Source of the DNA: DATGIQ01 sp035295665
GTDB taxonomy: Bacteria > Planctomycetota > Planctomycetia > Gemmatales > Gemmataceae
DNA length: 11,649 nucleotides
Direction of reading: 5' to 3'
NCBI GenBank assembly: GCA_035295665.1
Contig: DATGIQ010000113.1
Coordinates: forward strand, 1-11,649
Shown in pieces: positions 1-4,786 of the stretch. Below the pieces are notes generated by a model that was not told the origin of the DNA, did not search any database, and saw nothing but the letters and a program-made list of their open reading frames with translations. Position 1 is the stretch's first letter. Each line of letters opens with the position of its first letter. The position numbers and the translations under genes were made by a program.

Positions 1-241
1 GGCTGCGCTCATATTCCGTACGGATTGTCTTGGCGACGCGCTCGACGACTTGGTCTGGCAGGTCGGTAAGTTGATTCTGACAACAGTGTTCCGCTAGCCG
101 GCCAAGACAGACCATCGCGATATCTTCATTTCGGTACAAAATCATCGTCGGACGACACTGCTGCTCCTTTCGAAGTCGCCTTATTATGATCTCGCGCCAG
201 CGCTCACTTGCTCTTGCGTTCGGATATTTCTTCGCGCCCAC
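1..241 (-). CDS. Hypothetical protein, 3' end cut off by the window edge
   Basis: An open frame runs on the minus strand from a GTG at 239-241 to the left edge, giving 80 residues without a stop. The reading starts VGAKKYPNARASERWREI and continues through a basic, glutamine-rich stretch, then MVCLGRLAEHC and LPDQVVERVAKTIRTEYE. It looks like a soluble, largely helical protein. The GTG is chosen because GAGGA lies 6 bases upstream of it, and an in-frame TGA overlaps that ribosome-binding site and closes the frame. Composition and codon pattern look coding, and no competing frame is as plausible. I do not recognise the family, and the visible part has no catalytic motif, signal peptide or membrane segment. 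The leader has a perfect 8-bp inverted repeat about 50 bases upstream. The C-terminus is outside the window. Confidence 0.65.
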   Translation of the reverse strand, partial: MGAKKYPNARASERWREIIIRRLRKEQQCRPTMILYRNEDIAMVCLGRLAEHCCQNQLTDLPDQVVERVAKTIRTEYERS

Positions 242-292
242 AGGCAGTCCTCAAAGGTATTTACCTATCTTTTGTTAATCATTTCGCTTCCG

Positions 293-315
293 GAGACTCC
301 GGCCCAGGGAGTCTC
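293..315. repeat. Perfect 8-bp inverted repeat in the leader of the left-edge gene
   Basis: GAGACTCC (293-300) and GGAGTCTC (308-315) are exact reverse complements with a 7-base loop. The hairpin lies 52 bases upstream of the GTG at 241, so it would fall in the promoter or 5' leader of that gene. It could be an operator, a leader hairpin or a terminator from upstream. No T-tract follows on either strand, which argues against a classic terminator. Confidence 0.5.
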
Positions 316-495
316 GACAACCACAAAATCAAATCCGTTTCTTCTTGGATTCCAGAGAATCCTGTCCGCGATCAACGCCTCCAATACGTGACTATTCCTT
401 TAGAGGGGCATTTGTTACAATCAATGCTCCTCCAATCACGTTGGCAGCCAGCCAGCCTTGAGCGCCGGGCAGCCGTGCCCAGCGCCCCAGGATGT

Positions 496-526
496 GGGCA
501 TGCCGCCTTCGCCAAGGTGCATGCCC
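496..526. repeat. Two-tier stem-loop (8 bp plus 4 bp)
   Basis: GGGCATGC (496-503) pairs exactly with GCATGCCC (519-526). Inside it, CCTT (506-509) pairs with AAGG (514-517) around a four-base CGCC loop, leaving only small internal asymmetry. The structure belongs to no recognised gene and is too far from the stop at 674 to be an obvious terminator. A structured RNA or a protein-binding site is possible; the function is unknown. Confidence 0.45.
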
Positions 527-585
527 TGCAAAAGCGAACAGTAGCTGACACGGTGCCTTCCTTCTTGACCGACGGGAGCACCGTT

Positions 586-615
586 GGGTGGTCCGGTGTA
601 GCAGCCGGACCGCCC
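586..615 (-). terminator. Probable terminator hairpin downstream of the 674-1264 gene
   Basis: GGTCCGG (590-596) and CCGGACC (605-611) form a perfect 7-bp stem. GGG (586-588) with CCC (613-615) extends it by three pairs across one T-G position (589/612), and the loop is 8 bases. It lies 58 bases beyond the minus-strand stop codon at 674-676. There is no clear T-run, so this is a terminator by position and stability only. Confidence 0.4.
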
Positions 616-673
616 CACTTTGCTGCTCGACCTCTGCCGTCATTCAAGATCAAAACCTCCGCGACTGTTGCAC

Positions 674-1264
674 CTACCGCCGGGCGGCGAGTTCTTCGTC
701 ACACCAATCCACCAGACTTCTAAGGAATCCCTGCGCTTTTCCTTCCGAGCCTGCCCACCGTGTGGATGCTCGACTTCGCAGATCCACAAGGAACTGCACC
801 TCTTCCCCAGGTGTAGTGAACTCACCTTCTCTCAATTGTCGCAGAACGACAGCCCTCGTAACCATTCCTTCTAATAGCTGCTCTACGAGTTGATCTCGAA
901 CTACCCAGGCTGGCTTGCTATCTCCAGATCCATTCAGTCCCGCTGCGCTAGCACCATTCCGCTTGAGCCGACGCACCAAAATCTCTTCCTCACACCACCG
1001 AATCAGACAACCCAAACGAACCCTTGTCTGCCCATCGCTTACTGGTAAGCGTTTGAATGCCAGGGCCCGTAGCTTCCTCAGAAACTGGATCTCATCGGCC
1101 ATCCATGCGGCGCGATCAGCCCGTCTGAACTGGCGGAAGTAGCCTCTGAACTGTCGAACAGCATCGTCCGGGGCAAGCGAGCCGTCCAGCACCCCTTGAT
1201 ACAGGTATGCGGGATTTACCGAAGGGGGAACGGCGGAGAAGCGAGAGCGACCAGGATCAGCCAC
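674..1264 (-). CDS. Hypothetical protein with two tandem copies of one domain
   Basis: This gene encodes a 196-residue, highly charged, probably cytoplasmic and helical protein of unrecognised family. The start chosen is the GTG at 1262-1264, because AGGAGG (1271-1276) sits exactly 6 bases upstream. The longer frame, open to 1387, would bury this ribosome-binding site inside coding sequence. The protein is internally duplicated: residues 58-99 (EIQFLRKLRALAFKR...IRWCEEEILVRR) align without gaps to 155-196 (EVQFLVDLRSRASTR...VDWCDEELAARR), with 18 of 42 positions identical by my hand count. A weaker match in front (LYQGVLDGS to LVEQLLEGM, and RQFR to RQLR) suggests units of roughly 70-80 residues joined by a Gly/Ser/Lys linker near 103-118. 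Each copy keeps a Trp-Cys-acid motif. The gene is divergent from 1548-2168, which is also a two-copy protein. The function cannot be named; helical bundling or nucleic-acid binding would fit the composition. Confidence 0.7.
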   Translation of the reverse strand: MADPGRSRFSAVPPSVNPAYLYQGVLDGSLAPDDAVRQFRGYFRQFRRADRAAWMADEIQFLRKLRALAFKRLPVSDGQTRVRLGCLIRWCEEEILVRRLKRNGASAAGLNGSGDSKPAWVVRDQLVEQLLEGMVTRAVVLRQLREGEFTTPGEEVQFLVDLRSRASTRWAGSEGKAQGFLRSLVDWCDEELAARR

Positions 1265-1270
1265 GGTACA

Positions 1271-1276
1271 CCTCCT
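1271..1276 (-). promoter_or_regulatory. Strong ribosome-binding site that fixes a GTG start
   Basis: The minus strand reads AGGAGG at 1276-1271, then six bases, then GTG at 1264. This is a near-ideal Shine-Dalgarno site. It lies directly after an in-frame ATG at 1279, so it decides the start in favour of the GTG. Confidence 0.7.
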
Positions 1277-1321
1277 CATAAAAAAGGACCGACGGGAGCA
1301 ATTTCCGCCTTCACCATGCCA

Positions 1322-1350
1322 GGTAGCAGATTTATCTGGCCGAGAGTCAA
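1322..1350 (-). promoter_or_regulatory. Candidate promoter with a palindrome in the spacer
   Basis: On the minus strand, TTGACT (1350-1345) is followed after 17 bases by GCTACC (1327-1322). The -35 box matches the sigma-70 consensus at 5 of 6 positions; the -10 box is weak. The spacer and the edge of the -10 box hold CAGAT-TT-ATCTG (1327-1338), a 12-base palindrome that could be an operator. Transcription would begin near 1315, about 50 bases before the GTG of the 674-1264 gene. Confidence 0.35.
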
Positions 1351-1431
1351 TCTCATCGGTGATGGCGCCTTCCTCCACTTTAATCACTAATTAACCGGCG
1401 TCAATAATATCCGGCAGATTTCACCCATCTC

Positions 1432-1525
1432 TTCCATCCGGCCACCCTTGCCCTTCGCGTTTGCCAATTACGACACCACTTTTTTCCCACCGCAACGTAA
1501 GGCAGAAAATTGTGGCCGGATGGAA
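1432..1525. repeat. 94-bp element bounded by a perfect 14-bp inverted repeat
   Basis: TTCCATCCGGCCAC (1432-1445) is the exact reverse complement of GTGGCCGGATGGAA (1512-1525). Inside, TGCC and TTACG (1462-1465, 1468-1472) pair with CGTAA and GGCA (1496-1500, 1501-1504) apart from a two-base bulge, so the whole segment can form one long two-tier hairpin. It ends 22 bases before the GTG at 1548. It could be a leader structure, a miniature mobile repeat or a binding site. No target-site duplication is visible at its edges. Confidence 0.65.
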
Positions 1526-1547
1526 AGAACCTTGCTAGCGTTGTCCG

Positions 1548-2168
1548 GTGGCAAGGAAGCACGAACAATGCACATTCCCAAGGAGGAAGTCGCGCCAGAA
1601 GCAGCCCGGCTGGCGGACCGCACATGAACTTGCTCGGGACTATTCTGGCGGCCATGCGAAGATAGCCACGCGAATCGCGGAGGTGCGCCAGCAACTGATC
1701 GCTGACATCACGGCAGCTATGCAATGCTCACCGCAAGAAGCGGTTCTGCTGATCGAAGATCACTTGATCGGCCCGAGAAAGCCGCGGCGTGGCAAAGATG
1801 GTTTGTGCGTAAGCAGCGATGTTGACCGATTGCTAGAGCCAGGTCTATTTCGTAAAGAGAAGGCATCTTCAGGACGCCCGGTCAGCTGGACGTCACCCTT
1901 TGAACTGAGGGCGTACTACGTAGGCAACGATCGGTCGATTACCAAGCGACTATGTAAACTAGCCTCGGAACTCGCAGGCGACATCATGACGGCAATGGGA
2001 TGTTCAGAGCAAGAAGCAACCAACCTTGTTGCCGAACATCTGATCGGCCGCAAAAAGCCTCGTGGGGGACGTGAGGGCATAGCGGTAAGTCCCGAGGTAG
2101 TCCGCATCGCGGAGCAATATGGTCAACTGGTTCACCGCAAAGGTAATAAAAGCGACCGTGGGCGATAG
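1548..2168 (+). CDS. Hypothetical basic protein with two tandem 76-residue repeats
   Basis: This gene encodes a 206-residue basic protein of unrecognised family. Residues 22-97 and 114-189 align along 76 positions with no gap and 32 identities by hand count. The shared core is an acidic-Ile-x2-Ala-Met-x-Cys-Ser-x-Gln-Glu-Ala segment, then HLIG, a basic K-P-R-x-G segment, and a V-S-x-x-V ending. Each unit looks helical with a positively charged turn, which could suit nucleic-acid binding, but that is a guess. A basic N-terminal tail (residues 1-20) precedes repeat one. The start is GTG at 1548: an in-frame TAG at 1536-1538 excludes anything longer, and the next usable start would cut into the first repeat. 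There is no good ribosome-binding site at normal distance; the purine stretch near 1518-1529 is too far and partly inside the inverted-repeat arm. That makes translational control by the hairpin conceivable. Confidence 0.7.
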   Translation: MARKHEQCTFPRRKSRQKQPGWRTAHELARDYSGGHAKIATRIAEVRQQLIADITAAMQCSPQEAVLLIEDHLIGPRKPRRGKDGLCVSSDVDRLLEPGLFRKEKASSGRPVSWTSPFELRAYYVGNDRSITKRLCKLASELAGDIMTAMGCSEQEATNLVAEHLIGRKKPRGGREGIAVSPEVVRIAEQYGQLVHRKGNKSDRGR

Positions 2169-2572
2169 CGTTACGCGCCCGCGCCGCCTTCACTTTCTCC
2201 GCTACCCAGGCTGCCGGCATCCATGCGCGCCAGCTTGGGACCCGCGCTCCGAAAGCGTGGGCGATGGTACCGGCGGCGCGAATTGCAAGGATTGTCGAAC
2301 AGCCTTCACCAACGCTACGATGCCGTCCTGCAACGGCCGAGGGAGATTGTCCCAGGTTTTCACCACCAGGAGCAAATTGGGGTCCGAGTGCACCGGATTC
2401 TGCAGCGCGTCGATTGGTCGATTGACGCAGTTATCGGTACAATTTGACTTTGCGTCGATTGTATCGAGTCCTACAAGGGGCATTCGAAGGCCGCTGTAAC
2501 AATTTGGAGAACGATGAGCCGAAGCTAACGCGCCGAGAAACGGCCGCAGTACGAGGTAGATCCATACGCGCG
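2169..2572. other. 400-bp gap with a gene remnant and short repeats
   Basis: No intact gene is convincing between the stop at 2168 and the stop of the small membrane-protein gene at 2573. Two items can be supported: a minus-strand fragment (2202-2384) resembling a planctomycete C-terminal tail, and three copies of GTCGATTG at 2409-2416, 2417-2424 and 2454-2461. The plus-strand frames here are rich in Cys, Arg and Ser, as out-of-frame translations usually are. Confidence 0.45.
2202..2384 (-). pseudogene. Possible remnant of a planctomycete gene's C-terminal tail
   Basis: On the minus strand, from about 2384 to the TAG at 2202-2204, the frame reads DPNLLLVVKTWDNLPRPLQD followed by GIVALVKAV. 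From memory this resembles the 'dpdL..lv.aWptLPe.lraGIlAmV.aa' tail seen in Gemmata-type proteins, often at the end of integrases or other accessory-region proteins. The last residues, rich in Pro, Ser and Gly, look unrelated. Upstream the frame stays open to 2600 but shows nothing recognisable, so the body of the gene is missing or scrambled. It may be a decayed accessory gene, a short intact gene or a chance resemblance. Confidence 0.3.
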
Positions 2573-2779
2573 TCAACGATCGGGACTTGGGCTCGGCCAT
2601 TCAGCAGCGGCTTCTTTGCGGCGCGTGCCGAGGTAGAGCACAGCGAAAACGCTTGCGCCGAATAGCAAAACGAGGCCGGCAGCAAAAGGCTTGCATTCCC
2701 CTCCAACGATGCCCCAGATGGCGATCGCTGTCCCTGAGATGGCCAGCAGTGCGCTCGCCCCATACGTGAATTGCGACAT
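2573..2779 (-). CDS. Small two-helix membrane protein
   Basis: This is a 68-residue protein with two hydrophobic segments: residues 8-27 (ASALLAISGTAIAIWGIVGG) and 32-50 (FAAGLVLLFGASVFAVLYL). A short Glu-Cys-Lys turn joins them, and a basic then Pro/Ser-rich tail follows (GTRRKEAAAEWPSPSPDR). Basic residues after the second helix suggest that both ends face the cytoplasm. The ATG at 2777-2779 is preferred over the longer open frame because AAAGG precedes it by 7 bases and the upstream extension (to 2965) has unnatural composition. It is divergent from 2937-3041. Small inner-membrane proteins of this shape are common and their function cannot be inferred. Confidence 0.6.
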   Translation of the reverse strand: MSQFTYGASALLAISGTAIAIWGIVGGECKPFAAGLVLLFGASVFAVLYLGTRRKEAAAEWPSPSPDR

Positions 2780-2844
2780 CGCCCGCCTTTCCCGGCGCAG
2801 GTACGCCGACCAGCCTCCCAAAGCAAGATGCGCGGGACGCCAGA

Positions 2845-2871
2845 TTATTCCCGAGCAGCCACCCGAACAAT
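2845..2871 (-). promoter_or_regulatory. Weak candidate promoter for the small membrane protein
   Basis: The minus strand carries TTGTTC (2871-2866). AATAAT (2850-2845) follows after 15 bases, or TAATCT (2848-2843) after 17. The first -10 choice matches the consensus at 5 of 6 positions but has short spacing. It lies about 65 bases upstream of the ATG at 2779 in the only divergent gap available to that gene. Confidence 0.3.
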
Positions 2872-2936
2872 CCGCTTTCCAAAACCGCCACCCGCCGCTC
2901 CAGCCACAGTCGGTAATCATCGCCAAGGGAACTGCC

Positions 2937-3041
2937 ATGTCCGCCCGCGAATTCATCAACGACACCCTGCTACCCTGGCTGGAGCTGAAAAGCGGCGACC
3001 GACCGCATGAATGCGCCGTCCGTACGTTGCTCCTCGGATAG
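2937..3041 (+). CDS. Very short hypothetical protein (34 aa), possibly truncated
   Basis: The ATG at 2937 is preceded by AAGGGA at 6 bases, and the frame MSAREFINDTLLPWLELKSG continues through a short segment to LLLG and a TAG at 3039-3041. Most codons end in G or C, which supports coding. The sequence begins like a normal soluble domain but stops abruptly, so it may be the front part of a longer gene cut by a frameshift or stop. Neither other frame continues it convincingly. It is followed 64 bases later by the gene at 3106 on the same strand. Confidence 0.45.
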   Translation: MSAREFINDTLLPWLELKSGDRPHECAVRTLLLG

Positions 3042-3105
3042 GCTCGACCGGCATGCCATTTGCTCTTGAGAAGGGTGGTGCCCAGACTGGCGACAGAGGA
3101 GTCCC

Positions 3106-3330
3106 ATGCGTGGCACCATTCTTAGCTACAGCGAGTTCTTGCGCGTCTGCCGCGAATACCGCATCCTCCACATTGAGGAGGAACCCTTCCGCGAAGGCAA
3201 ACGCCGTTTGCTGGAGCGCGTGGCAGCCCGCTCTCCCGATCTTTCGGTCAAGATTGAACGATTGACCGACCAGGAAATGGCCACACTCTTCGAATATATC
3301 CAGCGCCATTTTGGCCGACCATCGCAGTGA
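3106..3330 (+). CDS. Small hypothetical helical protein (74 aa)
   Basis: This gene encodes a 74-residue charged protein (MRGTILSYSEFLRVCREYRI at the start, FEYIQRHFGRPSQ at the end) with an even mix of acidic and basic residues, as expected for a small soluble helical protein. AGGAG lies 4-5 bases before the ATG, and codons mostly end in G or C. A longer minus-strand frame covers the same bases (down from 3591) but has shadow-like composition. There is no membrane segment, signal peptide or catalytic motif. It follows the 34-residue frame on the same strand and may share a transcript. The family is not recognised. Confidence 0.65.
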   Translation: MRGTILSYSEFLRVCREYRILHIEEEPFREGKRRLLERVAARSPDLSVKIERLTDQEMATLFEYIQRHFGRPSQ

Positions 3331-3785
3331 TTCCAAACATTGCTTTGGGGCCGCTCCCTCTCTCGAAGTCCGACGCTGCTCCGCCGTTCCTCGCAACCTG
3401 CAGTGCTTGGGCACCGCTGGGCTCCGATCACCAAAACGTTGCTCCAACCGGTGCATCGCGATTCCGAGCGATCGGCATACCAGTTGCACACTTCTCGCGA
3501 CAAAGTCAGTGCACGACGCTGACTCGGGTGTGGTAGCAGCGGGCTTTGGCGCGGAGCCGCAATCCGCTCTTTGCGAACCGCAAGCGAGCACGCCATGACG
3601 ACCAGAGAATTGCCTTCTTTTCGGGATCCGTTCCTTCGCTCAAGGGAACGCCTCCGAGTGCACCTCTCGGAGCGAACATCCCCAAGCCGCGCCCTACACC
3701 CATCACCGTATCAACTGCCCAGATGGAACGCGCAGGCAGCGCTTCCATTTGATCGTAGAACCGTAGTTCCAGAGGAGGTCCGCTG
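3331..3785. other. 455-bp gap with ambiguous short frames
   Basis: No gene is clear here. Two overlapping plus-strand frames deserve mention. One starts at ATG 3595 (MTTRELPSFRDPF...) and ends with a TGA at 3784-3786 that overlaps the next ATG by one base (TGATG). The other, from TTG 3546, ends at 3752 with a smoother Pro/Thr-rich tail (IPKPRPTPITVSTAQ). The natural-looking halves lie in different frames, which could mean one small gene with a frameshift near 3625. Neither has a good ribosome-binding site. Confidence 0.3.
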
Positions 3786-3974
3786 ATGAGCGATCCCAAG
3801 ATTGCCGAGCAGCTGACGGAGAAAGATCGGCTTGTGAGTCGGCCGGACGAACCATTGCCCACGGTCGAGGATCCTGCTGGCGCCCATGCGAAAGGTGCAC
3901 CAGCGGACCCCAAGCCCAAACCCCGTTCCGGCCAAGCGGACGCCAATCTGAATCAAAGCAGCTATACTGCGTAG
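3786..3974 (+). CDS. Small Pro/Ala/Asp-rich, probably disordered protein (62 aa)
   Basis: The ATG at 3786 has AGGAGG (3773-3778) 7 bases upstream, a strong ribosome-binding site. The 62-residue product is hydrophilic: MSDPKIAEQLTEKDR, then a Pro-, Ala- and Lys-rich stretch (AKGAPADPKPKPRSG) and a short Gln/Ser ending. It has no hydrophobic segment and is likely to be mostly unstructured. The family is not recognised. The upstream frame's stop overlaps its start by one base, so translational coupling is possible if that frame is real. A linker-like protein or a translated remnant are alternatives. Confidence 0.5.
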   Translation: MSDPKIAEQLTEKDRLVSRPDEPLPTVEDPAGAHAKGAPADPKPKPRSGQADANLNQSSYTA

Positions 3975-4145
3975 ATCTGCCAGCCGCCTCGACTGTAGCA
4001 GCTTGAACTCGGGCAAGGCAGGCATGCCAACATGCTGGCGACGATCACGATGAACCGAATCGTTCGGCAACGCCGGCGCCTGTTTGATCCCGTGTTCAAG
4101 TTGCTCGTCGGTCCGTGTGCCGTTTCGGAGCGTGCGGATGGGCGC

Positions 4146-4547
4146 TCACGGGTTCGCTTTGTCCTTACGAACCGCATCGGCTCGTGCTTTTGCAGCCGCA
4201 TTACTCGGATCGAGGCGAACGGCATGATCATAATCAACCAGAGCGCGATCCGCATCCCCTTGGGCTAGATAGGCGTCGCCGCGGCCGACGTAGGCAAACG
4301 AATACTGGGAATCGCGGTTGATCGCCGCCGTATAAGCTGCGATGGCCTTATCGAATTGCAGCTTCTCCATCGCGGCCAAGCCCTTCAGGCAGTACACATC
4401 CACAATCGGATCATCCTGCTGCTCGTGCTCGTCATTGAGCGCCGTGGACGCGTCGGCGTCCGACGCCACATTTTGCATGAAGTACGTGACCGGCAGGGAA
4501 ACGAGGAAAATCAGAAAGGCGAAGCCAAACAAGCGCGAGGCAATCAT
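4146..4547 (-). CDS. Membrane-anchored TPR-repeat protein
   Basis: This gene encodes a 133-residue protein with one N-terminal membrane helix (about residues 7-24, FGFAFLIFLVSLPVTYFM), an acidic linker (29-48) and tetratricopeptide repeats. The first TPR (about 51-81) has G-L-A-A-M-x-K-L-x-F-D-K-A-I-A-A-Y-T-A-A-I; the second (about 84-117) has A-Y-x-G-R-G-x-A-Y-L-A-Q-G-D-x-x-R-A-L-x-D-Y-x-x-A-V-x-L-D-P. TPRs bind partner proteins, so this is probably a scaffold facing the periplasm, or the cytoplasm if the topology is reversed. The ATG at 4547 follows AAGGA by 7 bases. A TAGAAT box (4612-4607) upstream is a possible -10 without a clear -35. The gene is divergent from the FG-GAP gene; a functional link is not shown. 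Confidence 0.8.
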   Translation of the reverse strand: MIASRLFGFAFLIFLVSLPVTYFMQNVASDADASTALNDEHEQQDDPIVDVYCLKGLAAMEKLQFDKAIAAYTAAINRDSQYSFAYVGRGDAYLAQGDADRALVDYDHAVRLDPSNAAAKARADAVRKDKANP

Positions 4548-4707
4548 GAGGGCTTCCTTCCGGGGAGAGATGAAAGTGGGAATCTCGATTCGGCGATATC
4601 CCTTCCATTCTAGCTCACGTTTCCACCGGCAGACGAGCCAGACCGACGAAGGGTCATAGGATCAAATCCTCCGAGAGGCATTTCCGTACTTTTTCGCCAA
4701 GAACGGT

Positions 4708-4736
4708 TTGACCGGTCCTGTGCGGCGCGCTAGACT
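4708..4736 (+). promoter_or_regulatory. Sigma-70-type promoter of the FG-GAP gene
   Basis: TTGACC (4708-4713), a spacer of exactly 17 bases, then TAGACT (4731-4736). The -35 box matches the consensus at 5 of 6 positions and the -10 box at 4 of 6. Transcription would begin near 4743, giving a leader of about 44 bases with the ribosome-binding site AAGGAG at 4774-4779. Confidence 0.6.
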
Positions 4737-4786
4737 GGTGGCCGATCGCTCATGCACTGGTTTCCTCACGTCGAAGGAGATGGTTG

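Larger units (their letters stand above)
242..673. other. 430-bp gap rich in inverted repeats, no convincing gene
   Basis: This stretch lies between the start of the left-edge gene and the stop of the next minus-strand gene. Open frames exist on both strands, but none has a good ribosome-binding site, recognisable motif or convincing composition. What stands out is perfect or nearly perfect stem-loops at 293-315, 496-526 and 586-615. The last is close enough to the stop at 674 to be its terminator. The others are unexplained and could belong to a leader or a structured RNA. Confidence 0.5.

Noticed and set aside
208..723. 171-codon plus-strand frame at the left
   Set aside because: It overlaps the start of the left-edge minus-strand gene and the end of the 674-1264 gene, has no ribosome-binding site, and shows no recognisable protein features.
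1279..1387. Upstream starts (ATG 1387 or ATG 1279) for the 674-1264 gene
   Set aside because: An ideal AGGAGG at 1271-1276 would then be inside the coding region, and the candidate promoter (1322-1350) would lie within the longer gene.
1405..1500. tRNA-like string on the minus strand (…TCGTAATTGGCAAACGCG…), resembling a tRNA-Leu D-arm
   Set aside because: No matching acceptor stem, anticodon arm or T-loop sequence could be found at the right distances. The bases are better explained as part of the 94-bp inverted-repeat element.
1388..1548. Integron attC-like site
   Set aside because: The inverted repeat has long perfect arms, and the required GTTRRRY/RYYYAAC core boxes are absent at its ends.
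2956..3591. 211-codon minus-strand frame
   Set aside because: It covers the better small gene at 3106-3330, has no good ribosome-binding site, and its Ala/Arg/Cys-rich composition looks like a shadow frame.
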